Part shown: positions 7,493-15,648 of the stretch, piece after piece
Layout: every line of letters begins with the position of its first letter
How positions within the stretch are numbered: the stretch's first letter is position 1
Source: Lentisphaeria bacterium
GTDB lineage: Bacteria; Verrucomicrobiota; Lentisphaeria; Victivallales; UBA1829
Direction: 5' to 3'
Assembly: GCA_019408975.1 (NCBI GenBank)
Contig: DXVA01000022.1
Location: forward strand, 1 to 24,932
DNA length: 24,932 bases
Made by a program: the position numbers and the translations under genes
The notes under the pieces: model-generated
What the model saw: the letters and a program-made list of their open reading frames with translations, nothing else
Database searches by the model: none
What the model was told of the DNA's origin: nothing

Positions 7493-10400
7493 TCAATCGT
7501 TCTCATGATATTCCTGAAGCGACTTCGGGGACGCATCCTTGTTGTGAAGGACTGCCTGAATCCCTTTGACGGTGGCATTCGCCGCGGCGATTGTCGTCAT
7601 ATAGGGAATCTTGTGCTGAGTCGCCATCATGCGGATGTAGCTGTCGCTGGTCTTGCCCTCCCTGCCGACAGGGGTATTGAAGATCAGGTTCAACTGCTTG
7701 TTCTTGATCATGTCGCCGATGTTCGGACGTCCTTCCAGCAGCTTCTTGACATGGGTGTTCGGAATTCCGTTTTCCGTCAGGAACTTGCTGGTGCCTTCCG
7801 TAGCGAAGATCTCGAATCCGAGCTCATGGATATGCTGCGCGATCGGAAGCAGATACTTGCGCTCGCGTCTTGCAACGGAAATCAGGACCCTGCCGCTGGT
7901 CGGGAGCTTGAATCCGGCGGCTTCCTCGGCTTTGTAATAGGCGAGCCCGAAGCTCTCCGCCAACCCCATGACTTCACCGGTCGCACGCATTTCCGGTCCG
8001 AGTACGGGGTCCACTTCCGGGAACATGTTGAACGGGAATACCGCCTCTTTCACACCGTAGAAACCATCGCAGGCGACCTTGATCGTGCCGAGTTCACCGA
8101 GCTTCTTCCCAAGCATGAGCTGCGTCGCAAGTTTCGCCAGCGGCACGCCCGTGACTTTGGAAATCACCGGCACCGTTCTGGAGGCGCGCGGATTCGCTTC
8201 GATGATATAAACCTTATCCTCGCAGATCGCATACTGGACGTTCATAATGCCCATGACCTTGAAATCCAGCGCAATCGCCGCGGTATATTTGCGGATCGTC
8301 TCCTGGTGTTTCTCCGGGATCGTAACCGGAGGAATCACGCAGGCGGAATCGCCGGAGTGAATGCCGGCAAGCTCGATATGCTCCATGATCGAAGCAACGA
8401 ACGTATCGGTGCCGTCGGAAACCGCGTCGACTTCGCATTCGATGGCGTTGTCGAGGAAGCGGTCGATCAGCATCGGGAATTCGGGGCTGACCTGAAGCGA
8501 CTCCACCGCGTATTTCTTCAACATCTCCTCGTCATAAATCACTTCCATGCCGCGCCCGCCGAGAACGAATGAAGGACGCACCATCACAGGGTAGCCGATC
8601 TTCGCGGCAAGAGCGACAGCCTGATCGAGAGAACGGGCGCACCCGCTTTCCGGCTGGGGAATGCCCAGTTTGATCATGCGCTCACGGAAATATTCACGGT
8701 CTTCGGCAAGACGGATTCCCTCCGGCTGCGTGCCGATGATGTTCACGCCGTTGTCCTTGAGCTCCTGCGCGAGATTCAGCGGAGTCTGTCCGCCGAACTG
8801 GACGATCACACCGTCCGGTTTTTCCTTGTCGTAAATGGCAAGCACGTCTTCGACAGTCAGCGGCTCGAAATAGAGCTTGTTGCTGGTGTCATAGTCCGTG
8901 GAAACCGTTTCCGGATTACAGTTGACCATGATGGATTCATAATCATTGTCACGCAGAGTGAATGCCGCATGGACACAGGTATAATCGAATTCGATGCCCT
9001 GCCCGATCCGGTTCGGACCGCCTCCGAGCACCATGATCTTGCGATGGCTGGAAACCGGAACATCGTCCTGCGCTTCCAGAGCGTAGGTGGAGTAGTAGTA
9101 AGCCGCATTTTCGACTCCGCTGACCTTGAGTTCCTGGAATTTGGCGTGCATTCCCATGGCTTTGCGACGCTCGCGGACATCTTTTTCCGTCGTATTGAAG
9201 AGCTTGGCAAGATATTTGTCGGAGAAGCCGAACAGTTTGGCTTTCCGCAACAGTTCATCGGGAAGACTCGGGAACGCATATTTGGAAAGTTCGATCTCAC
9301 AGTCCGCGATCTCGCGCATCTGTTCGATGAAGTAGGGCGTAATGGAAGTCATCCTGATGATCTCCTCCACGCTCATTCCTTTGAGCATCGCCTCATAGAT
9401 CAGGAAGAAACGTTCATTGGTCGGGCTGACCAGGCGCGCCTTGAGTTCATCAAGGGAAAGAGCCTGGAACTTCTTGACCTGTCCGAGTCCGGAACGGCCG
9501 ATCTCAAGGGAACGGATCGCTTTCTGGAACGCCTCCTTGAAGTTCTTGCCGATGGACATCACTTCTCCGACCGCCTTCATCTGCGTGCCGAGAGTCGTCT
9601 TTGCCTGCGGGAACTTCTCAAACGCCCAGCGCGCGAATTTCACGACGACGTAATCGCCGTAAGGCTCGTATTTTTCAAGCGTTCCCTTGCGCCAGTAGGG
9701 TATTTCGTCCAGCGTCATGCCCGTGGCAAGAAGCGTGGAAACATGTGCAATCGGGAAACCGGTCGCTTTGGAAGCAAGCGCGGAAGAACGGGAGGTTCTG
9801 GGATTGATTTCGATCACGACAATCCGGTTGTCTTCGCGGTTGTGCGCGAACTGAACGTTGGTTCCGCCCGTCACGCCGACCGCATCCACAATCCGGTAGG
9901 CATAATCCTGCAGACGCTCCTGAACTTCCTTCGGGACGGTCAGCATCGGAGCGACACAGAAACTGTCTCCGGTATGCACGCCCATCGGATCGACATTTTC
10001 AATGAAACAGACGGTGATCTTCTGCCCCTTGGCGTCGCGGACCACTTCCAGCTCCAGCTCCTCCCAGCCGAGCACGCACTCTTCCACGAGCACCTGCCCG
10101 ATCAGGCTGGCGGCAAGCCCGCGCGTCATGACCTGGCGGAGCTCCTCCACGTTATAGACGATACCGCCGCCGGTTCCGCCCATCGTATAGGCAGGGCGGA
10201 GCACCACGGGATAACCGAGTTTGTCTGCAATGGCTTCCGCCTCTTCCACCGTGTAGGATGGCTCGGAGTGCGGAACGGGAACACCGAGAGCCGCCATGGT
10301 CTTTTTGAATTCGATGCGGTCTTCACCACGCTTGATCGCGTCAAGATCGACGCCGATCACCTTCACATTGTATTTGGCGAGGATGCCCTTTTCATGAAGT

Positions 10401-10702
10401 TCGGAAGAAAGGTTGAGTGCAGTCTGTCCGCCGAGGTTCGGCAGGAGCGCATCGGGCTTTTCCTTGGCGATGATCTGTTCAAGGCGCTGTGCGGTAAGAG
10501 GCTCGATGTAGGTGTGGTCCGCCATGCCGGGGTCCGTCATGATGGTGGCGGGATTGGAGTTGACCAGAACGATCTCGTATCCGGCCCCTCTGAGCGCCTT
10601 GCATGCCTGGGTCCCCGAATAATCGAATTCACATGCCTGTCCGATAATGATCGGGCCGGAACCGATGATCAGGATCTTTTTGATGTCCGTGCGTTTTGTC
10701 AT
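7493..10702 (-). CDS. carB: Carbamoyl-phosphate synthase large subunit
   Basis: This is a 1069-residue enzyme, the normal CarB length, that makes carbamoyl phosphate from bicarbonate, ammonia and two ATP for arginine and pyrimidine synthesis. The two homologous halves are both visible. The first begins KKILIIGSGPIIIGQACEFD and carries LRPAYTMGGTGGGI. The second begins KIMVLGGGPNRIGQGIEFD (near 550) and carries VRPSFVLGGRGMEV. The end is an MGS-like allosteric domain with FATEGTSKFL, FNTPVG and TTIAAANATVKGI. I chose the ATG at 10702 because the family starts M-x-KRTDIKKI. Its ribosome site AAGGA is 13 bases upstream, which is long. No carA (glutaminase subunit) lies on either side. It appears monocistronic, with its own terminator, and is transcribed divergently from the acyltransferase gene. 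Confidence 0.98.
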   Translation of the reverse strand: MTKRTDIKKILIIGSGPIIIGQACEFDYSGTQACKALRGAGYEIVLVNSNPATIMTDPGMADHTYIEPLTAQRLEQIIAKEKPDALLPNLGGQTALNLSSELHEKGILAKYNVKVIGVDLDAIKRGEDRIEFKKTMAALGVPVPHSEPSYTVEEAEAIADKLGYPVVLRPAYTMGGTGGGIVYNVEELRQVMTRGLAASLIGQVLVEECVLGWEELELEVVRDAKGQKITVCFIENVDPMGVHTGDSFCVAPMLTVPKEVQERLQDYAYRIVDAVGVTGGTNVQFAHNREDNRIVVIEINPRTSRSSALASKATGFPIAHVSTLLATGMTLDEIPYWRKGTLEKYEPYGDYVVVKFARWAFEKFPQAKTTLGTQMKAVGEVMSIGKNFKEAFQKAIRSLEIGRSGLGQVKKFQALSLDELKARLVSPTNERFFLIYEAMLKGMSVEEIIRMTSITPYFIEQMREIADCEIELSKYAFPSLPDELLRKAKLFGFSDKYLAKLFNTTEKDVRERRKAMGMHAKFQELKVSGVENAAYYYSTYALEAQDDVPVSSHRKIMVLGGGPNRIGQGIEFDYTCVHAAFTLRDNDYESIMVNCNPETVSTDYDTSNKLYFEPLTVEDVLAIYDKEKPDGVIVQFGGQTPLNLAQELKDNGVNIIGTQPEGIRLAEDREYFRERMIKLGIPQPESGCARSLDQAVALAAKIGYPVMVRPSFVLGGRGMEVIYDEEMLKKYAVESLQVSPEFPMLIDRFLDNAIECEVDAVSDGTDTFVASIMEHIELAGIHSGDSACVIPPVTIPEKHQETIRKYTAAIALDFKVMGIMNVQYAICEDKVYIIEANPRASRTVPVISKVTGVPLAKLATQLMLGKKLGELGTIKVACDGFYGVKEAVFPFNMFPEVDPVLGPEMRATGEVMGLAESFGLAYYKAEEAAGFKLPTSGRVLISVARRERKYLLPIAQHIHELGFEIFATEGTSKFLTENGIPNTHVKKLLEGRPNIGDMIKNKQLNLIFNTPVGREGKTSDSYIRMMATQHKIPYMTTIAAANATVKGIQAVLHNKDASPKSLQEYHEND

Positions 10703-10783
10703 CTGCTTGACTGCATCCTTTCTCTCTCTTGAATATGTAAGGTTATCTGAAATAATGACGTAAACAAAATATGATAATATCGC

Positions 10784-10805
10784 CTTGAAACAGCAATTTT
10801 TCAAG
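10784..10805. promoter_or_regulatory. Inverted repeat between divergent carB and acyltransferase genes
   Basis: CTTGAAA (10784-10790) and TTTCAAG (10799-10805) are a perfect 7-base inverted repeat with an 8-base spacer. It lies about 80 bases upstream of the carB start, inside the 255-base divergent intergenic region. Minus-strand -35-like TTGAAA overlaps it and AT-rich -10-like sequence follows (about 10764-10780), so it could be an operator or part of the carB promoter. It is short enough that chance is not excluded. Confidence 0.35.
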
Positions 10806-10957
10806 TTTTCCGTCCATGTTTTTACGATAAAAATATCTTGCTGAATATGAGGCGGTATGCACGTATTTGCAGAAGTGAGGGCTTTCCATGCTGGTAAATC
10901 GCAAATTCCGGTGTATATTTCTTCCCAGAACGTTTATTTGAAGGATTCCGATCTGAT

Positions 10958-11929
10958 ATGGGACATACAAAAAAAGCAAAAAATACATTCCTGATGGAAG
11001 TGGAATACCGTCTGTTTCTGCTGATTCCGCTCCTGATCCGCGCTTTGAGCCTGAAACACGCCTATGCGCTGGCAAAAGTCTGTGCGCAGCTCTTTTACAT
11101 GGCGGATTTCAAGCATCGCAAACGCGCCGTCACTCATATTCTTCACAGCGGAATACGAACCACGCTCCCCGAAGCAAAAGCGCTTGCCAGAGCGAATTTC
11201 CTTCACATGCTGAAAGTCTTTATCGAAGTCGTAAAATGCGATCAGATCGTCACAGAGGAAAATTATCACGAACATTTCCGCTACGAATCCGATTCACCCG
11301 AACTGGACAAGATGATCGATCCGGAACATCCGGTCACAGCGATCCTTGCTTCAGCGCACCTCGGCAACTGGGAACTCGCCGGCAATATCTACACTCTGAT
11401 GTCCGGTCAGAATCTTTGTTCGATCATGCGCCCGCTGGCAAATCAGAAGCTGGGAGAATATTTCTACACGCACCGCATGAGCAAAAAACATACGACCGTA
11501 TCCAAAGAAAAAGGAATCCGCCCGCTGCTCGCCGCGCTGAACCGGGGTGATTCCATCGCCATCGTCTCCGACCAGCACGCCAGCAGCCGCGAGGGAGTTG
11601 AAATCACATTCTTCGGGCATCCGGCACGGGCGCATATGTCCGTCGCACTGCTCCATTTGAAGACCGGGCATCCGATTCTGCCGATCCTTGCCGTGCGCGA
11701 GGACGACAACTATCACTTCAAGCTTACGGGAACCGCGCCGATCCGTTACACCCCGACCGGAGACAAGGAGCATGACATCCGGGAGATCACCCAGCTCTAT
11801 TCCAATGCGTTCGAGGAGCTGATCCGCAAATATCCCGATCAGTGGCTCTGGGCACACCGCCGCTGGCTCGACTGCAACAGAAACAATCAGAAAAAGGATG
11901 ATGCAAATGATAAAAAAACCGGTCACTGA
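10958..11929 (+). CDS. Lysophospholipid/lipid A acyltransferase, LpxL/HtrB family
   Basis: This 323-residue inner-membrane protein should transfer a secondary acyl chain onto a lipid A precursor or a related acyl acceptor. The catalytic H-x4-E motif is HLGNWE (His134, Glu139). Other family signatures are RPLANQKL, SDQHASSREGV followed by FFGHPAR, and the closing PDQWLWAHRRW. A hydrophobic segment at about 17-48 fits the usual N-terminal membrane anchor. The ATG at 10958 is preceded by AAGGA at a rather long distance (12 bases); the next in-frame ATG (10994) has no ribosome site. The gene overlaps rpe by 23 bases. It implies a Gram-negative envelope. Whether the acceptor is lipid A or an ornithine- or phospholipid-type molecule cannot be told from sequence. 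Confidence 0.9.
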   Translation: MGHTKKAKNTFLMEVEYRLFLLIPLLIRALSLKHAYALAKVCAQLFYMADFKHRKRAVTHILHSGIRTTLPEAKALARANFLHMLKVFIEVVKCDQIVTEENYHEHFRYESDSPELDKMIDPEHPVTAILASAHLGNWELAGNIYTLMSGQNLCSIMRPLANQKLGEYFYTHRMSKKHTTVSKEKGIRPLLAALNRGDSIAIVSDQHASSREGVEITFFGHPARAHMSVALLHLKTGHPILPILAVREDDNYHFKLTGTAPIRYTPTGDKEHDIREITQLYSNAFEELIRKYPDQWLWAHRRWLDCNRNNQKKDDANDKKTGH

Positions 11930-12614
11930 CTTTGACTCGCGCAGGATTCTGGTATCCCCGTCCCTGCTTGCCGCCGACTTCGCCAACCTTGCCGGCGAAA
12001 TCAAACGTGTGGAAACAGCCGGCGCGGATCTGCTGCATCTCGACATCATGGACGGGCATTTCGTCCCGAATCTCACCATGGGGCCGCCCGTCATCGCGGC
12101 GATACGCAAACACTCCATGCTGACTTTCGACACCCATCTGATGATCACCAATCCGATCAGGTATATCAAACCTTTTTCCAAAGCCGGCGCAGATCATATC
12201 ACGTTTCATCTGGAGTCCGACGACGACCCGAATGAAACGATCAGAGCGATCCGCGAGGAGGGCTGCTCCGTGGGAATCTCCCTCAAGCCCGCGACTCCGG
12301 CGTCCGCGCTCGTCAACTACATCGACAAAATCGACCTCGTGCTCGTCATGACGGTAGAGCCGGGATTCGGCGGACAGTCGTTCATGGCGGATATGATTCC
12401 GAAAGTCGCGGAAATCCGCGAACTGGCGGAAAAGCTCAACCCGAAGCTCCATATCGAAGTGGACGGCGGAATCGACGGCGAGACCGTCAAGCAGATTGTC
12501 CCCGCCGGAGCCAACATGCTGGTTGCGGGAACTGCGGTCTTCCGTGCCGAAGACGGAGCTCAGGCGGCAATCGAGCGTCTGCACAACGCCCAGAAGCTGC
12601 TGCCGGTTCACTGA
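11907..12614 (+). CDS. rpe: Ribulose-phosphate 3-epimerase
   Basis: This is a 235-residue TIM-barrel enzyme that interconverts ribulose-5-phosphate and xylulose-5-phosphate in the pentose phosphate pathway. Family motifs in order are SPSLLAADFANL, HLDIMDGHFVPNLTMGP (metal-binding and catalytic Asp), DTHLMI, VMTVEPGFGGQSF and EVDGGID with the second catalytic Asp. Three in-frame ATGs lie close together (11898, 11901, 11907). I prefer 11907 because AAGGA (11894-11898) is then 8 bases upstream. The start lies inside the acyltransferase gene, and the stop is 7 bases before the radical SAM fusion gene, so the three genes form an operon. Confidence 0.97.
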   Translation: MIKKPVTDFDSRRILVSPSLLAADFANLAGEIKRVETAGADLLHLDIMDGHFVPNLTMGPPVIAAIRKHSMLTFDTHLMITNPIRYIKPFSKAGADHITFHLESDDDPNETIRAIREEGCSVGISLKPATPASALVNYIDKIDLVLVMTVEPGFGGQSFMADMIPKVAEIRELAEKLNPKLHIEVDGGIDGETVKQIVPAGANMLVAGTAVFRAEDGAQAAIERLHNAQKLLPVH

Positions 12615-12621
12615 ATTCCTC

Positions 12622-14343
12622 ATGAAGCATCTCTATTTTTTCAGAGACTACCTGACGGAACATTACGGAAAGGCGCTCCAGCGGATTCCATTCGACCTGG
12701 GTTTGTCCTGCCCGCACAGGAAACCGGACGGTTCCGGCGGGTGCGCTTTCTGTGCGGAAAACGGTTCCGCCGCGCGTCACCTGTCCCCGGACATGAGCAT
12801 TGCGAAACAGGCGGAGCGCGGCATACGCTATGTCAAAGAGCGTTACGGGGCGGATGCGCCGTATCTCGCCTATTTCCAATCCTTTACCAACACCTATGCG
12901 GATATTGAGACATTGAAGCGCCTTTATGAGGAGGCGCTTTCCACTGCGGACTATAAAATCGTGATCATCGCAACCCGCCCGGACTGCCTGAATGAAGAAT
13001 GCGTGGAATATCTCGCCTCCCTGAAAAACAGATATGAGGTCTGGGTTGAACTTGGAGTTCAGAGTGCCAATGACGCCACGCTGAAAAAGATCAACCGGGG
13101 ACACGGTTTCGCCGCCGTGGAAGATGCGGTGAAACGGCTCGCCGCACACGGAATCAAAGTCGCCGCACACGTGATTCTCGGACTTCCCGGCGAAGACCGC
13201 AAAGACTATCTTGCAACGGCGGAAAAAATCGCCTCCCTCCCCTTTTCCGGCATCAAAGTGCATAATCTGCTGATCCTGAAAGGCACTCCGATGGCGCGGA
13301 TGCTCAACGACGGGGAAGTGGCGCCGCTCAATGAATACGAGTATGCCGGAGCCCTTGCGGATTTTCTTCTGGTTCTGTCGGAAAAAACGGTCGTGATGCG
13401 CCTCAGCGCCGAGGCGGAACACTCGGAAGTGATTGCCCCGAAGTGGTGGATGAAAAAAGGGCAGTTCCTCGAAATGTTCCGGCAGCTGTTCAGGGAACGT
13501 GCGGCAGGAAATACAGACGGAATCCGCGCAGTCAGGACGGAAGACGGCTCTTACACGCTGTATCACCCGGAGTACCGCCAGCATTTCCACAGCGTCGCGG
13601 GAGCGCGGACGGAATCATGGAAGAAATACATCGAACCCTGCCGGATCGAAGAACGTCTGAAAACGGAAAGCGGAACCGCGGTTCTCGATATCGGTTTCGG
13701 TATGGGCTACAATGTCGCCGCACTTGCCGAACTAGCGGAACGGATAGCAGGAGGCAGGCTCCGCGCCGTTTCTCTGGAAATGGACCGCAACACGCTCAGG
13801 AACGCGCTTCTGCTGCCGGACTTTCCGCGAAAAGACATTCTGGAAGCGCTTTCCGCCGCGAACTGCTATCAAAGCCCTTATGCGGAGATCACGATGGCGT
13901 GGGGCGACGCACGGCAATATGTTTTGAATACGCAGGAAACATTCGATTTTCTGTTTCTCGACGCTTTTTCGCCGGATCAGAATCCGGAACTGTGGACATA
14001 CGACTTCATCGCCTCGCTGAAACGGCTTCTGAATCCCGGCGGCTGTCTCGCAACCTATTCGTCGGCATATCCGTTTCTCGGAGCCCTGCACCTGAACGGA
14101 TTTCATATCTTTGAATCCATTCCGTTCGGCAGAAAACGCGGAGGAACCGTCGCCTCCCTGTCCACGCCGGCTCATTTGCCGCCTCTGCGGGAAAAAGAGT
14201 TCCTGATCGCCACGAAATCCACGGCGGGAACTCCTTACCATGATCCTGCGCACACCTGGACCCGCCGGGAAATTCTGGAAGACCACGCCCGCAGAGTCGC
14301 GGAACGCCGCGCCTCCGGCATCCCGAAATGGTACAAAGGATAA
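12622..14343 (+). CDS. Fusion of YtqA/MnmL-type radical SAM enzyme and MnmC2-type (DUF752) tRNA methyltransferase
   Basis: This is a 573-residue protein. Residues 1-300 match the YhcC/YtqA (TIGR01212) radical SAM family: DLGLSCPHRKPDG with cluster ligands Cys30, Cys41 and Cys44 (the family's long first spacing), YFQSFTNTYAD, IATRPDCL, VELGVQSA, HVILGLPGE and LLILKGTPMA. Residues 305-573 match the MnmC2 methyltransferase: LYHPEYRQHFHS, SAM loop VLDIGFGMGYN (354-364), LDAFSPDQNPELWT (446-459), LATYSSA, FGRKRGG (502-508) and a VPYRDP-like tail. YtqA (MnmL) has been linked to making nm5U from cmnm5U, and MnmC2 methylates nm5U to mnm5U at tRNA position 34. The fusion could therefore do both steps, which is an inference. 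The start has no good ribosome site but sits 7 bases after the rpe stop, so coupling is likely. The longer frame upstream overlaps rpe and is not coding-like. Confidence 0.88.
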   Translation: MKHLYFFRDYLTEHYGKALQRIPFDLGLSCPHRKPDGSGGCAFCAENGSAARHLSPDMSIAKQAERGIRYVKERYGADAPYLAYFQSFTNTYADIETLKRLYEEALSTADYKIVIIATRPDCLNEECVEYLASLKNRYEVWVELGVQSANDATLKKINRGHGFAAVEDAVKRLAAHGIKVAAHVILGLPGEDRKDYLATAEKIASLPFSGIKVHNLLILKGTPMARMLNDGEVAPLNEYEYAGALADFLLVLSEKTVVMRLSAEAEHSEVIAPKWWMKKGQFLEMFRQLFRERAAGNTDGIRAVRTEDGSYTLYHPEYRQHFHSVAGARTESWKKYIEPCRIEERLKTESGTAVLDIGFGMGYNVAALAELAERIAGGRLRAVSLEMDRNTLRNALLLPDFPRKDILEALSAANCYQSPYAEITMAWGDARQYVLNTQETFDFLFLDAFSPDQNPELWTYDFIASLKRLLNPGGCLATYSSAYPFLGALHLNGFHIFESIPFGRKRGGTVASLSTPAHLPPLREKEFLIATKSTAGTPYHDPAHTWTRREILEDHARRVAERRASGIPKWYKG

Positions 14344-14395
14344 AAAACATCACTCATCAGGAAGAAAAAAAACGGTTATCTTCTGTTTCTTCAGA

Positions 14396-14424
14396 TTGAC
14401 ATTTTCATCAGAAAACAGTAATAA
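14396..14424 (+). promoter_or_regulatory. Sigma70-type promoter of the GntR/LacI-like regulator gene
   Basis: TTGACA (14396-14401) is a perfect -35 box. A 17-base spacer and TAATAA (14419-14424) follow, giving a start near 14431 and a leader of about 38 bases. CTGTTT (14383-14388) and AAACAG (14413-14418) flank the -35 box as an inverted pair and could bind the regulator itself. Confidence 0.7.
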
Positions 14425-14468
14425 TAAACTTTGAACAATAAACATGCGATGGCAAAGGCAGATTCAAA

Positions 14469-15479
14469 ATGACAAAAGAAGAACAGGTAATCCATTATAT
14501 CGAAGAATATATTCAGACTCATAAGCTGAAAACTGGCGATAAAATACCCTCAGAATATGAGTTGGCAAAACGATGCGGAGTCAACAAGACGACAGCCAAT
14601 AAAGCGGTCGCCCATTTTGTTCAGCAAGGTATCATCGAACGTCGCGGAGGAGCTGCTGGAAGTGTCATCGCAGTTCTGCCCAGTCTCTGCAAAGGAACAC
14701 TCGCAGTTCAGACACCACTGATTGCAGGCCTGACCTATGGCGCACGCATTGTCCGCGGTATTCAGGCTGCTGCCATAGAAAATGGATATGCCTTGCAGTA
14801 TTACGAAGCAGGCAAAAAACAAGAATTACAACTTGAGATGATCCGCTTTTCCGGAGTCAAAGGTCTGCTTTCCCATTGTTCAAAACCAGTATCAGAAAAT
14901 TATCCCTTGCCAACCGTCTATTTGAGAACCTGTCCGCCGGACTTTCTTTGCAATTTTATCTATACCGATATTTACTCCGGTGCACGGGATCTCACCCGGC
15001 TGGTTTATCAGAGGGGCCATCATTTCCCGGTCTTGATCGTGCATGAAAAAGACCATCCGTTTGTCAATGGAGTCCGTGATGAATTGAAAGAGCACGGTAT
15101 TTCATTAATGGATCACCAGATTTTTGCCATAGGGTCCACACTAAAGTTCAACCCGCTGCTGGTATACAGGGAAATCAATGAGTATTGTCCTCATCATACC
15201 GTCATCATGTGCGGTTCAGACAATATTGCAATGCGCCTGCTTCTCTATTTTGAGGAGCAAAGAATTTCCGTTCCGGAGGACGTATCCATCACAGGTTTCG
15301 GTTTCATGGAAGAATACCAGCGTTTGCGACCGATTACATCCATGAACCAATTTCCCGAAGATTTCGGTTACTTTGCCTGCAAGGGGTTGATAGAACTCAT
15401 CGAAGGGCGAAGAAATCACATTGAAACTGCCATCAAGCCTAAACTGGTTAAGGGAGATACCCTTGCTGTTTTGTGTTAA
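14469..15479 (+). CDS. GntR-type winged-helix regulator with LacI/PBP-like sugar-binding domain
   Basis: This is a 336-residue transcription factor. Residues 1-70 are a GntR-type winged helix: an IEEYIQTHKLKTGDKIPSE start, then ELAKRCGVNKTTANKAVAHF and GIIERRGG. Residues from about 80 to 336 are a periplasmic-binding-protein-like effector domain as in AraR/LacI proteins, with IVRGIQAAAIENGY, CGSDNIAMRLL, VPEDVSITGFGF and ITSMNQFPEDFGYFA. Such proteins usually repress nearby sugar-use genes until a sugar binds. The gene has its own strong promoter and stands 169 bases before the pseudopilin operon, whose promoter is flanked by an inverted repeat, so that operon is the obvious target. The inducer cannot be told from sequence. 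The ribosome site is weak. Confidence 0.9.
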   Translation: MTKEEQVIHYIEEYIQTHKLKTGDKIPSEYELAKRCGVNKTTANKAVAHFVQQGIIERRGGAAGSVIAVLPSLCKGTLAVQTPLIAGLTYGARIVRGIQAAAIENGYALQYYEAGKKQELQLEMIRFSGVKGLLSHCSKPVSENYPLPTVYLRTCPPDFLCNFIYTDIYSGARDLTRLVYQRGHHFPVLIVHEKDHPFVNGVRDELKEHGISLMDHQIFAIGSTLKFNPLLVYREINEYCPHHTVIMCGSDNIAMRLLLYFEEQRISVPEDVSITGFGFMEEYQRLRPITSMNQFPEDFGYFACKGLIELIEGRRNHIETAIKPKLVKGDTLAVLC

Positions 15480-15524
15480 TGCCAGCAGAGTAAAAAAACA
15501 ACTCATTCATTATTTTAGAAAAAT

Positions 15525-15596
15525 TCTGCTCTTTCCCTATTGACAATAATCACATTTTAGTATATAATATATCCAGATATTTCAAAATAGAGCAGA
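15525..15596. promoter_or_regulatory. Candidate operator: 8-base inverted repeat flanking the operon promoter
   Basis: TCTGCTCT (15525-15532) and its exact reverse complement AGAGCAGA (15589-15596) bracket the -35/-10 pair at 15540-15568. Their centres are 64 bases apart, close to six helical turns. A third partial copy, AGCAGA, is at 15484-15489. This layout suits a dimeric or looping repressor such as the adjacent GntR/LacI-type protein. Binding is an inference. Confidence 0.45.
15540..15568 (+). promoter_or_regulatory. Perfect-consensus sigma70 promoter of the pseudopilin/glycosidase operon
   Basis: TTGACA (15540-15545), a spacer of exactly 17 bases and TATAAT (15563-15568) match the sigma70 consensus at all 12 positions. 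The start should be near 15575, giving a leader of about 74 bases before the ATG at 15649. A promoter this strong normally needs repression, which fits the flanking inverted repeat. Confidence 0.85.
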
Positions 15597-15648
15597 GAAG
15601 CAAATAATAAATGAGTCATTAATACATAAAAAAAAGAAAGGAAGAAAA

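Noticed and set aside
7466..8572. 368-residue open frame on the plus strand opposite the carB 3' end
   Set aside because: Shadow of carB; it starts inside the carB terminator region and has no recognisable motif.
8969..10732. 587-residue open frame on the plus strand opposite carB
   Set aside because: It is an antisense shadow of carB, with a His/Arg/Asp-rich composition, no recognisable domain and no ribosome site; carB on the other strand is unmistakable.
12496..12621. 42-residue N-terminal extension of the radical SAM fusion
   Set aside because: It overlaps the end of rpe in another frame and has no similarity to the family's N-terminus, which begins near MKHLYFF at 12622.
12487..13590. 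367-residue open frame on the minus strand opposite the radical SAM fusion
   Set aside because: Antisense shadow; the complementary strand carries complete radical SAM motifs and follows rpe in the same direction.
15480..15535. Terminator after the regulator gene
   Set aside because: AGCAGA at 15484 and TCTGCT at 15525 could pair, but the 35-base loop and lack of a T run make a terminator unlikely; the same hexamers fit better as regulator sites.
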